Part shown: piece after piece, positions 56,021 to 64,000 of the stretch | How the letters are laid out: each line of letters opens with the position of its first letter | Numbering within the stretch: position 1 is the first letter of the stretch | Assembly: GCF_048381675.1 (NCBI RefSeq) | Contig: NZ_JBLWIS010000003.1 | Span: 62,001 to 126,000 of the forward strand | Source: Advenella sp048381675 | Lineage (GTDB): Bacteria > Pseudomonadota > Gammaproteobacteria > Burkholderiales > Burkholderiaceae_B | Direction: 5' to 3' | Length of the DNA stretch: 64,000 nucleotides | Position numbers and translations under genes: made by a program | The notes under the pieces: generated by a model | Database searches by the model: none | Told to the model about the DNA's origin: nothing | What the model saw: the letters and a program-made list of their open reading frames with translations, nothing else

Positions 56021-57178
56021 ATGACGCTGCCGTCACATATTTTCGGGGAAAATACAGAATTCCCTACCGCAATTCTGGCTTTGGCCGATGGAACTGTATT
56101 TAAAGGGATCTCCATTGGTGCCAACGGTCATACCGTAGCCGAACTGGTTTTCAACACCTCAATGACTGGTTACCAGGAAATCCTGACCGATCCCAGTTAT
56201 TCCCAGCAAATTGTCAGCCTCACTTACCCGCACGTTGGCAATACCGGTGTTAATAATGAAGATGTAGAGTCTTCCAAGGTGCATGCCGCCGGTTTGGTTA
56301 TTCGCAATTGCCCAAGCCGTATTTCAAATTTCCGTGCCACTCAGTCACTGCCAGCCTATCTCAAAGAGAATGGCATTGTAGCTATTTCAGAAATTGATAC
56401 CCGTAAAGTTACCCGTCTTTTGCGTGAAAAAGGTGCGCAGGGCGCATGTATCCTGGTCGGAGACGATGTAGAAAAGGCCATTGAGCTGGCCCGTAGTTAT
56501 AAAGGCATGCAAGGGCAAGATCTGGCCAGCCAGGTTAGCCGCCAGCAATCTGAAAACTGGTCGGAAGGCATCTGGGAATTGGGCAAAGGCTATACACAGC
56601 CCGATCAATCCGCCTATCACGTGGTTGCATATGATTTTGGTGTTAAATCAAACATCCTGCGTATTTTGGCAGATAAAGGTTGCCGTCTGACAGTCGTGCC
56701 AGCAACAACACCAGTGGCCGATGTCCTGGCTCTTGAGCCCGATGGCATTTTCCTGGCTAATGGTCCCGGCGATCCAAGCGCTTGCGGATATGCCGTTGAA
56801 GCAATCAAAACCATCCTCGATAAAAAAATTCCGCTGTTTGGCATTTGTCTTGGACATCAAATCTTGGCGCAAGCCATTGGTGCCAAAACCCTGAAAATGA
56901 AAACCGGCCATCATGGTGGCAACCATCCGGTCAAAGACGTGCAAACTGGTCACGTATATATTACCGCCCAAAATCACGGCTTTGCGGTCGATGCAGAAAC
57001 CTTGCCAGCTAATACACGCGTTACCCATATTTCACTGTTCGACGGCACATTGCAGGGCTTCGAGCTTACCGATCGTCCTGCCTTCTGCTTCCAGGGGCAC
57101 CCTGAAGCCAGCCCCGGCCCTCATGACATTATTGTCCTGTTTGATAAATTCATTAGCCAAATGGCACAGCAAAAGTAG
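56021..57178 (+). CDS. carA: Carbamoyl phosphate synthase small subunit
   Basis: A 385-residue glutamine amidotransferase subunit supplying ammonia to CarB. The class I triad region reads LFGICLGHQIL with the nucleophile Cys near residue 275, then the His/Glu in FQGHPEASPGPHD near 353. The N-terminal half is the small-subunit domain (FNTSMTGYQEILTDPSY). It precedes carB by only 6 bases. Confidence 0.97.
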   Translation: MTLPSHIFGENTEFPTAILALADGTVFKGISIGANGHTVAELVFNTSMTGYQEILTDPSYSQQIVSLTYPHVGNTGVNNEDVESSKVHAAGLVIRNCPSRISNFRATQSLPAYLKENGIVAISEIDTRKVTRLLREKGAQGACILVGDDVEKAIELARSYKGMQGQDLASQVSRQQSENWSEGIWELGKGYTQPDQSAYHVVAYDFGVKSNILRILADKGCRLTVVPATTPVADVLALEPDGIFLANGPGDPSACGYAVEAIKTILDKKIPLFGICLGHQILAQAIGAKTLKMKTGHHGGNHPVKDVQTGHVYITAQNHGFAVDAETLPANTRVTHISLFDGTLQGFELTDRPAFCFQGHPEASPGPHDIIVLFDKFISQMAQQK

Positions 57179-57184
57179 AGTATT

Positions 57185-60100
57185 ATGCCCAAGCGTACCG
57201 ACATAAAAAGCATTCTTATTATTGGGGCAGGCCCCATCATTATTGGTCAGGCATGTGAGTTTGACTATTCCGGTGCCCAGGCTTGTAAAGCCCTGAAGGC
57301 AGAAGGTTACCGTACTATCCTGGTTAACAGTAATCCGGCCACCATCATGACAGACCCAGAAACGGCTGATGTTACTTATATCGAGCCTATCACCTGGCAG
57401 TGTGTCGAAAAAATCATTGAAGTTGAAAAGCCTGATGCCCTGTTGCCAACCATGGGTGGTCAAACCGCCCTTAACTGTGCGCTGGACTTGGCCCACAATG
57501 GGGTATTGGCAAAGCATAATGTTGAGCTCATTGGCGCTAACGAGCACGCGATTGAAAAGGCGGAAGACCGTCTTAAGTTCAAGCAGGCCATGGAGTCCAT
57601 TGGTCTTGAGTCTGCCAAGTCTGGCGTGGCTCACAGCATGGAAGAAGCCTGGGAAGTACAGAAAAACATTGCCGCTGAAATTGGTACAGCCGGTTTCCCG
57701 GTCGTTATTCGCCCCAGCTTTACATTGGGTGGCAGCGGTGGTGGCATTGCCTATAACCCTGAAGAGTTCGAGACTATTTGCCGTCGCGGCCTTGAAGCCT
57801 CTCCTACCAAAGAGTTGTTGATTGAAGAATCACTGCTGGGCTGGAAAGAATTTGAAATGGAAGTGGTTCGCGATAAGGCGGACAATTGCATTATCATTTG
57901 TTCTATCGAGAACCTGGATCCAATGGGCGTACATACCGGTGACTCCATCACGGTAGCACCTGCCCAAACCTTGACTGATAAAGAATATCAAATCATGCGT
58001 AACGCCTCTATTGCGGTGTTGCGTGAAATTGGCGTGGATACCGGTGGTTCCAACGTGCAGTTTGCAGTCAATCCCGATAACGGCCGCATGATCGTTATTG
58101 AAATGAACCCGCGCGTGTCTCGTTCTTCCGCATTGGCTTCCAAGGCAACCGGTTTCCCGATCGCCAAAGTGGCAGCCCGCCTTGCGGTTGGCTATACACT
58201 TGATGAGCTGCAAAATGAAATTACAGGCGGTGCAACGCCAGCTTCTTTTGAGCCCACCATTGACTACGTGGTTACCAAGATCCCGCGTTTTGCATTTGAA
58301 AAATTCCCTCAGGCTGATTCTCACCTGACTACCCAGATGAAATCCGTTGGTGAAGTCATGGCCATGGGCCGTACCTTCCAGGAGTCTTTCCAGAAAGCCT
58401 TGCGCGGCCTGGAAGTGGGTGTAGACGGCTTGAACCAGAAAACCCTTGATCGTGAAAAATTGCAGGTTGAGCTGGCTGAACCCGGCCCAGAGCGTATCTG
58501 GTATGTTGGCGATGCCTTTGCCCAGGGTTTCAGCCTTGAAGAAGTGCAGGCACTGACCAAGATTGATCCTTGGTTCCTGCATCAAATCCAGGAAATCGTT
58601 GAAATCGAACTGGCTCTTGAGCAAAAAACATTGGCTGACCTGGATGAAAACGCCATGCGCCAGCTGAAGCGCCGTGGCTTCTCAGACCGTCGCCTGGCTT
58701 TCTTGCTGGATGTTTCCGAATCTGAAGTACGTAAAGTGCGTCACCAGCTAGGTGTGCGTCCGGTCTATAAACGGGTGGATACCTGCGCTGCCGAATTCGC
58801 CACCAAAACCGCGTATATGTACTCTACCTACGAGGACGAGTGCGAGGCTGAACCTACCGACAAGAAGAAAATCATTGTCTTGGGTGGTGGTCCCAACCGT
58901 ATTGGCCAGGGTATCGAGTTTGATTACTGCTGCGTGCATGCTTCCTTGGCATTGCGTGAAGATGGTTACGAAACCATCATGATCAACTGCAACCCTGAAA
59001 CCGTTTCTACCGATTACGATACTTCCGATCGACTGTACTTTGAGCCCTTAACGCTTGAAGATGTCCTGGAAATTGTCAATATCGAAAAACCTGAAGGCAT
59101 GATTGTCCAGTATGGTGGCCAAACCCCATTGAAACTGGCCCGTGCCCTTGAGGCTAATGGCGTGCCTATCATTGGGACCAGCCCCGAATCCATCGACGTG
59201 GCAGAAGACCGTGAGCGCTTCCAGAAACTGTTGCAAAAACTGGACCTGCGCCAGCCGCCAAACCGTACTGCCCGTACCGAAGCGGAAGCCATTGCCCATG
59301 CAGCAGAAATTGGTTACCCGCTAGTGGTTCGTCCAAGCTATGTGCTGGGTGGCCGCGCTATGGAAATCGTGCATGAACAAAACGACCTCGAGCGCTATAT
59401 GCGTGAAGCGGTCAAGGTCAGCAATGATTCTCCGGTGCTGCTGGATCGCTTCCTGAACAATGCAACCGAGGTCGATGTTGACTGTCTGGCCGATGGTGAA
59501 ACCGTGTTTATTGGTGGCGTAATGGAACACATTGAGCAGGCAGGGGTGCACTCTGGTGACTCTGCATGCAGCTTGCCGCCGTATTCGCTGTCCAACGAAG
59601 TCATTGAAGAAATCAAGCGCCAAACCGGCTTGATGGCCAAGGCCCTTAATGTCAAAGGTTTGATGAACGTACAGTTTGCCATTCAGAATGGCGATGTGTA
59701 CGTGCTTGAAGTCAATCCACGTGCATCTCGCACGGTTCCTTATGTGTCCAAGGTTACCGGCCTGCAACTGGCTAAAATCGCGGCTCGTGCAATGGCAGGA
59801 AAAACTCTGGCTGAACAGCAAATTGGCAAGGAAATACGTCCTTCTTATTACTCAGTAAAAGAAGCGGTATTCCCGTTTGTTAAATTCCCGGGTGTCGATA
59901 CCATTCTTGGTCCTGAAATGAAGTCTACCGGTGAAGTCATGGGGGTTGGTGAAACCTTTGGCGAGGCTTTCGTCAAGTCACAGTTGGCCGCCGGGGTTGT
60001 GCTGCCAGAAAGTGGTACCGTTTTCATCAGTGTCAAAGACCAGGATAAAGCCAAGGCGGTTGAAATTGCCAAAGGCCTGAATGATCTGGGCTTCAAGCTG

Positions 60101-60427
60101 GTTGCTACCCGTGGAACGGCTACTGCGCTTGAAGAAGCCGGCTTGCCGGTACAGGCCGTCAATAAGGTTACTGAAGGTCGCCCACATATTGTCGACATGA
60201 TTAAAAACGGTGAAATTGCAATGGTGATTAATACGGTTGAAGAGCGTCGTAACGCAATTCATGATTCCCGTACGATCCGTACTCAGGCGTTGGCTGCCCG
60301 TGTTACGTTCTTCACCACGATTGCCGGTGCCAGTGCCGCAGTGGAAGGTATGCAATACCTGCGTGATTCGCAAGGCATGAAGGTATACTCGCTGCAATCG
60401 TTGCATGCTTCCATCAAGGCCGCATAA
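57185..60427 (+). CDS. carB: Carbamoyl phosphate synthase large subunit
   Basis: A 1080-residue enzyme forming carbamoyl phosphate for arginine and pyrimidine synthesis. Two homologous ATP-grasp halves are visible: IIGAGPIIIGQACEFDYSG with GGSGGGIAYN, then VLGGGPNRIGQGIEFDYC with VLGGRAMEIVH. The C-terminal allosteric domain starts near residue 940. Length equals the Escherichia coli type (1073). Confidence 0.98.
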   Translation: MPKRTDIKSILIIGAGPIIIGQACEFDYSGAQACKALKAEGYRTILVNSNPATIMTDPETADVTYIEPITWQCVEKIIEVEKPDALLPTMGGQTALNCALDLAHNGVLAKHNVELIGANEHAIEKAEDRLKFKQAMESIGLESAKSGVAHSMEEAWEVQKNIAAEIGTAGFPVVIRPSFTLGGSGGGIAYNPEEFETICRRGLEASPTKELLIEESLLGWKEFEMEVVRDKADNCIIICSIENLDPMGVHTGDSITVAPAQTLTDKEYQIMRNASIAVLREIGVDTGGSNVQFAVNPDNGRMIVIEMNPRVSRSSALASKATGFPIAKVAARLAVGYTLDELQNEITGGATPASFEPTIDYVVTKIPRFAFEKFPQADSHLTTQMKSVGEVMAMGRTFQESFQKALRGLEVGVDGLNQKTLDREKLQVELAEPGPERIWYVGDAFAQGFSLEEVQALTKIDPWFLHQIQEIVEIELALEQKTLADLDENAMRQLKRRGFSDRRLAFLLDVSESEVRKVRHQLGVRPVYKRVDTCAAEFATKTAYMYSTYEDECEAEPTDKKKIIVLGGGPNRIGQGIEFDYCCVHASLALREDGYETIMINCNPETVSTDYDTSDRLYFEPLTLEDVLEIVNIEKPEGMIVQYGGQTPLKLARALEANGVPIIGTSPESIDVAEDRERFQKLLQKLDLRQPPNRTARTEAEAIAHAAEIGYPLVVRPSYVLGGRAMEIVHEQNDLERYMREAVKVSNDSPVLLDRFLNNATEVDVDCLADGETVFIGGVMEHIEQAGVHSGDSACSLPPYSLSNEVIEEIKRQTGLMAKALNVKGLMNVQFAIQNGDVYVLEVNPRASRTVPYVSKVTGLQLAKIAARAMAGKTLAEQQIGKEIRPSYYSVKEAVFPFVKFPGVDTILGPEMKSTGEVMGVGETFGEAFVKSQLAAGVVLPESGTVFISVKDQDKAKAVEIAKGLNDLGFKLVATRGTATALEEAGLPVQAVNKVTEGRPHIVDMIKNGEIAMVINTVEERRNAIHDSRTIRTQALAARVTFFTTIAGASAAVEGMQYLRDSQGMKVYSLQSLHASIKAA

Positions 60428-60485
60428 TCTTGCCAAATAACAGGCGAAACTGGTTTCAGTTTATGCCTGTTGTCTGTATTTCAAA

Positions 60486-60514
60486 CAAACTGCCCACTTT
60501 AAGTGGGCAGTTTG
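60486..60514 (+). terminator. Hairpin after carB
   Basis: AAACTGCCCACTT and AAGTGGGCAGTTT form a 13-bp near-perfect palindrome with almost no loop, 60 bases after the carB stop. The T run behind it is short, so termination may be partial. Confidence 0.6.
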
Positions 60515-60564
60515 CTTATTGGTTATAATCAATTTACACCTTCATAAAACAGGAAATTATTATC

Positions 60565-61029
60565 ATGAAAGGACATCACGAAGTAGTTGCTTTTTTAAAT
60601 CAATTGCTCACTGGTGAGTTGGCTGCCCGCGATCAATATTTCATCCATTCCCGCATGTACGATGAATGGGGCTATACCAAATTGGGGGCACGCATTGGTC
60701 ACGAGATGGAAGATGAAACCGCTCATGCTGATGACCTGATCCGCCGCATTTTGATGCTGGAAGGTAAGCCAGTAATGGTGCCCGCTAAAATCAATGTGGG
60801 TAAAGATGTGCCAGAAATGCTTCAGTTTGACCTGAATACCGAATATGAAGTGCGAGAAAACCTGAAAAAAGGCATGGCGCTGTGCGAACAGCATGGCGAT
60901 TATGTATCACGTGATTTATTGCTAAAGCAGCTTGATGATACCGAACAAGATCATGCCCATTGGCTTGAGCAGCAACTGCGCCTGATTAAACATCTGGGGC
61001 TTGAAAACTACTTGCAGTCTCAACTGTAA
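60565..61029 (+). CDS. bfr: Bacterioferritin
   Basis: A 154-residue iron-storage protein forming a 24-mer shell. The diiron ligands include ELAARDQYF near Glu18 and EMEDETAHADD with Glu51 and His54. Met52 in HEMEDE is the heme ligand. Length (154) is standard. It has an AGGAAA ribosome site and its own TATAAT-like promoter. Iron genes elsewhere in the window (fur, peroxidase, TonB receptor) belong to the same theme. Confidence 0.94.
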   Translation: MKGHHEVVAFLNQLLTGELAARDQYFIHSRMYDEWGYTKLGARIGHEMEDETAHADDLIRRILMLEGKPVMVPAKINVGKDVPEMLQFDLNTEYEVRENLKKGMALCEQHGDYVSRDLLLKQLDDTEQDHAHWLEQQLRLIKHLGLENYLQSQL

Positions 61030-61089
61030 GCAGTTTTTGGGCAAGCCTTTGGGTATTTTTGTAAATGTAAAACGTAGTATGTAGATTAA

Positions 61090-61132
61090 AAAAAAGGACT
61101 GAACCGCTCATGCATCCGGATTCAGTCTTTTT
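61090..61132. terminator. Bidirectional terminator between bfr and the SDR gene
   Basis: AAAAAGGACTGAA and TTCAGTCTTTTTT pair across a 17-base loop, with A/T runs on each side. It ends bfr and can end the opposing SDR transcript. Confidence 0.8.
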
Positions 61133-61142
61133 TGTTGGTCCC

Positions 61143-61904
61143 TCAGGTGGGCGAGTTGTTTCTTGGTTTTCTGCCCGACCTGAATGCAAAATAATCATAG
61201 AGCGGGTTTGGAACCCATTTAAGCAGTTTTGCCACCACTCCCATTTGCCATGGGATGACTGTATAGCTGTTGCCATTTTCTATGTATTTGATGGCAGCCT
61301 TCGCAAAAGCCTCGGGCTGCATCAGGAAGGGCATTTTATAAGGGTTGTGCTGTGTCATAGGGGTATCAATAAAGCCGGGCGCAATGGTCACAACCTTCAG
61401 GCGGGTATCGTGCAAGTCAACCCGCAGGCTTTCCAGATAGGTAGTGGTGGCTGCCTTAGACGCTGAATAGGCGCTGGAACCGGGCAGGCCACGTACCCCG
61501 GCAACACTGCTGATGCCTACCAGGGTACCGCTATCGCGTGCTTTCATGGCTTTGATAAACGGCTCAAAAGTTGCTACCATGGCCAGCAGGTTAGTGTTAA
61601 TCACTTTTTGAAACTGGACGAAGTCTTCCTCATATTCGGTAAGCGTGCCGATGCTAATGCCGGCACAGGCAATCACGATATCAACCGTTCCTGCTTCAAG
61701 AAAATCACGGGCCGCCCTATGCAGGGCATTCCGGTCTAAAATATCCAGGGCATAAACCTGGTGTTCTCCAGGCAGGCTGGCAGCAAGCTCCTTTAGTGCC
61801 TGTTGATTGCGTCCAACCAGTCCCAGGCTGGCTCCTTGTTGGGCATAGGCCGTTGCCAGGGCTTTGCCAAGCCCGCTACTGGCTCCGGTAATAAAAATGC
61901 GCAT
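61143..61904 (-). CDS. Short-chain dehydrogenase/reductase
   Basis: A 253-residue Rossmann-fold oxidoreductase with the cofactor motif TGASSGLGKALA at residues 6-17 and the catalytic YSASKAA with Tyr and Lys near residue 153. The usual NNAG is CAGIS here. The C-terminus carries a basic, aromatic tail that may touch the membrane. The substrate is unknown. Confidence 0.85.
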   Translation of the reverse strand: MRIFITGASSGLGKALATAYAQQGASLGLVGRNQQALKELAASLPGEHQVYALDILDRNALHRAARDFLEAGTVDIVIACAGISIGTLTEYEEDFVQFQKVINTNLLAMVATFEPFIKAMKARDSGTLVGISSVAGVRGLPGSSAYSASKAATTTYLESLRVDLHDTRLKVVTIAPGFIDTPMTQHNPYKMPFLMQPEAFAKAAIKYIENGNSYTVIPWQMGVVAKLLKWVPNPLYDYFAFRSGRKPRNNSPT

Positions 61905-61967
61905 GTAAATCCTTTCGGGATAAAAAGTGATTGGGTTTATGCCTGATTTCAGGGTGTAGCTTGTTGA

Positions 61968-62384
61968 TTACTCAACTACATCGCCATCAAAATAAAACCA
62001 TTTGCCATCTTCTTTAATGAATCGGCTGTTTTCATGCATTTTAAAGGCTTTGCCGTTTTCTTTGTATTTGGCCGTGAATGAAACCTCTTGATGGTCGGCA
62101 TCAATTTCATGAAACTCGTGAACGGTCAGGCCAAGCCATTGTGAGGGGGAATCTTGCAGGTCCAGGGTAGAGGGACGCGTAGTTGGATGCCAGGTGTTAA
62201 GCAGGTAGTGTTCATTGCTATGCACGTAGGCAGAATAGCGTGAGCGCATCAGGCGCTCGGCATCAGGGGCCAGTTCCCTGCCTGATATATAGGGTTCGCA
62301 ACATTGGCCAAACGGTGTTTTTGCCTGAATCCCGCCACAGGGGCAGGGCTTGTTTTCAGGGTTTGGGGTTTTCTTTTTGCTCAT
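61968..62384 (-). CDS. ychJ: YchJ-like SEC-C protein (UPF0225)
   Basis: A 138-residue protein whose N-terminal PCPCGG and FGQCCEPYISG Cys pattern is the SEC-C-type zinc motif of the YchJ family, with an NTF2-like domain behind it (LMRSRYSAYVHSN, then a conserved W). It follows the phosphatase gene by 52 bases on the same strand and may share its transcript. Biochemical role not established. Confidence 0.85.
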   Translation of the reverse strand: MSKKKTPNPENKPCPCGGIQAKTPFGQCCEPYISGRELAPDAERLMRSRYSAYVHSNEHYLLNTWHPTTRPSTLDLQDSPSQWLGLTVHEFHEIDADHQEVSFTAKYKENGKAFKMHENSRFIKEDGKWFYFDGDVVE

Positions 62385-62436
62385 GTTTGTGCTCCTTCAT
62401 CCTTTTGCGTTGCCGGTAGGGCGCAGGTTTAATTAA

Positions 62437-63081
62437 TCAGCTTGTCTGTTTAAGCCGTTCTTCAAGATGGCTGTCATCGGCCCATGAGATGACAGACCAT
62501 TTCTTTTCATGGGAGATTTGCAGCCGGTTAATTGCTGTATTGCGCTGGGTAAACTCACGTGGTGCATTCGGTGCCAGTTGATTGGCTACACGCCACATCA
62601 TGTCGATGGCGCCACCGTGGGAAATCAGCAGCAGGGTTTCATTCAGGTGCAGCCCAGCCAGTTCGAGCAGGGTGTTTTGGATACGATCGTAGAAAGTTTG
62701 CAGGGATTCTGCTTGATGCTCTTCCTGACTCAGTTCCAGTGCCAGGTTTTCTTGGCGGGTGGCATTGTATTCTTTCAGGATAGACCAGTGCTTGCCTTCA
62801 AGAATGCCGTAATTACGCTCACGCAAGCCTGGCAAGGTCTTTATGTTCAATTGATTGGCGCGTGCAAAGGGCAAGGCGGTATGGTAGGCCCGTTGCAGGT
62901 CGCTGGTGTAAACATGATCGGGCATAACCTGGAAAAAATTGTTGTTCAGGTGTTTGCTCAGGTTTTCCGCCTGTGCAAGACCCGCGTCATTCAGTGGAAT
63001 ATCTTTCCAGCCTTGTAAACGGCGTTCACTATTCCAGTCGGTTTCACCGTGGCGAATAATCCAGATATCGGTATGTGGCAT
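62437..63081 (-). CDS. Histidine phosphatase family protein (GpmB-like)
   Basis: A 214-residue phosphatase of the phosphoglycerate mutase superfamily. The catalytic RHGETDWN motif places His11. The C-terminal ISHGG supplies the second His, with Glu in RERNYGILEGKHW between them. Cobalamin phosphatases and cofactor-dependent mutase-like enzymes share this pattern, so the substrate is open. Confidence 0.85.
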   Translation of the reverse strand: MPHTDIWIIRHGETDWNSERRLQGWKDIPLNDAGLAQAENLSKHLNNNFFQVMPDHVYTSDLQRAYHTALPFARANQLNIKTLPGLRERNYGILEGKHWSILKEYNATRQENLALELSQEEHQAESLQTFYDRIQNTLLELAGLHLNETLLLISHGGAIDMMWRVANQLAPNAPREFTQRNTAINRLQISHEKKWSVISWADDSHLEERLKQTS

Positions 63082-63331
63082 GGTTGGTATTAAGCAATTT
63101 GCTTGTTGAATTCAATAATTCCCCATTGTATTACTTTACCCTGGGGTGGTGGGAGGCACCGTTAGCAAGGGTTTTTGTAACTGCCCAAATAAATATCACT
63201 ATCCGGTTGATTGATGGAATGCCTGATGATGGTTCTTCCTGGTTTTCCTGCTATATTTGCTTGCCACAAAAGCCCTTCCGGACGTACACTTTGGTTCCAG
63301 CATTTGTACAAAATAATTTAAAGGGAAAGAA

Positions 63332-64000
63332 ATGTCTGGATCTTATTTTCCAATCTGGCGCAAGGTTGATGAACTGGAGCCTGGCCAGGTCGTCGCACCT
63401 GATGAATACCTGCCCGCCGGGCAAACCGTGGCAATGGGTGTGCAACACGTGGTTGCCATGTTTGGTTCAACAGTGCTGGCGCCATTATTAATGGGTTTTG
63501 ATGCCAACCTGGCTATTTTGATGTCGGGTATAGGTACCCTGTTGTTTTTCCTGTTTGTGGGTGGAAGGGTACCCAGTTATCTGGGATCCAGTTTTGCATT
63601 TATTGGTGGTGTAGTAGCAGTTACCGGTTATGCCGGCTCGGGGCCTAATCCAAATATTGGGCTGGCCTTGGGTGCAATTATTGCCTGCGGAGCGGTATAT
63701 ACCTTAATTGGCTTGATTGTTTGGTATGCGAACGCTCGTGGCAATGGGTCGGCGTGGATAGAAAAACTGATGCCGCCTGTGGTTACCGGGGCGATTGTTG
63801 CCGTGATTGGCCTGAATCTGGCCCCTATTGCCGCCAAAGGTGCGATGGGAAGTGGCAGTAATTTTGAGGCTGCCATGTCAATCATGACCATTTTATGCGT
63901 GGGTATTATTGCCGTCTTTACTTCAGGGACTATTCAGCGCCTGCTGATTTTGGTTGGGCTGATTCTGGCCAGTGTCCTGTATTGGGTATTTGCCAATGTG
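63332..64000 (+). CDS. NCS2 family nucleobase permease (3' end outside window)
   Basis: The frame opens at ATG 63332 behind GGGAAAG and runs to the right edge, 223 codons. It starts MSGSYFPIWRKVDE, then the NCS2 pattern VAMGVQHVVAMFGSTVLAPLL, FVGGRVPSYLGSSFAFIG, and MPPVVTGAIVAVIGL, with at least five hydrophobic helices. The family carries uracil, xanthine or uric acid with protons. The uracil-permease (UraA/RutG-like) group fits best. Confidence 0.9.
   Translation, partial: MSGSYFPIWRKVDELEPGQVVAPDEYLPAGQTVAMGVQHVVAMFGSTVLAPLLMGFDANLAILMSGIGTLLFFLFVGGRVPSYLGSSFAFIGGVVAVTGYAGSGPNPNIGLALGAIIACGAVYTLIGLIVWYANARGNGSAWIEKLMPPVVTGAIVAVIGLNLAPIAAKGAMGSGSNFEAAMSIMTILCVGIIAVFTSGTIQRLLILVGLILASVLYWVFANV

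Noticed and set aside
57830..58624. A 264-codon open frame on the minus strand
   Set aside because: It lies inside carB, whose domains are unmistakable; it is a shadow.

Overview
The window looks like chromosomal DNA of a betaproteobacterium, most likely from the family Alcaligenaceae. Evidence: the block dapB-bamE-fur-recN-nadK-hrcA-hemH-grpE-dnaK-dnaJ, the 4.5S RNA-dnaX-ybaB-recR operon and carAB have the order and protein style I associate with Bordetella and Achromobacter relatives, but base composition is only moderate in GC. The assignment is inferred from gene order and protein character, without a database search.

Layout. 1-5.4 kb: NUDIX hydrolase (cut by the left edge), an unknown protein, a 42-residue entericidin-type lipoprotein, a patatin-like esterase, an MFS transporter and a cardiolipin synthase. 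5.5-6.8 kb: tRNA-Gly, tRNA-Cys and a second identical tRNA-Gly around a phasin-like gene. 7-18.7 kb: murB, dapB, bamE, fur, recN, nadK, hrcA, hemH, grpE, dnaK and dnaJ; heat-shock (sigma-32) promoter candidates precede grpE and dnaK. 18.8-27.5 kb: an M16 protease, a MoxR/CoxE-type pair, two small c-type cytochromes, a DUF1841-like protein, icd, a membrane methyltransferase and an orphan 98-residue ORF.

27.5-35.2 kb: a complete type II-C CRISPR-Cas locus. It has a tracrRNA transcribed away from cas9, a compact 1017-residue Cas9, Cas1, Cas2, and an array of 48 repeats and 47 spacers. The tracrRNA anti-repeat shows that crRNAs are read on the minus strand, toward cas2, where a strong hairpin closes the array. 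The few mutated repeats lie in the middle and at the far right, which raises a question about which end acquires spacers. Just right of the array are a possible insertion-sequence end and a phage-like orphan gene.

36.2-64 kb: an acyl-CoA synthetase, a gene remnant, a MaoC-type double-hotdog gene split by a frameshift in an A7 tract, a diheme cytochrome c peroxidase and a TonB-dependent receptor (convergent, each with a Fur-box candidate), AddB/AddA-type recombination helicase-nucleases, a minimal YadA-type autotransporter anchor, 4.5S RNA, dnaX, ybaB, recR, tal, an unknown secreted protein, carA, carB, bacterioferritin, an SDR oxidoreductase, a YchJ-like protein, a histidine phosphatase and an NCS2 permease cut by the right edge.

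The most notable signals are the II-C CRISPR locus with its divergent tracrRNA, an A9 slip site in dnaX whose -1 frame stops after two codons (a gamma-subunit signal), the A7 slip site joining the two halves of the MaoC gene, and the facing Fur-box-linked peroxidase/receptor pair.
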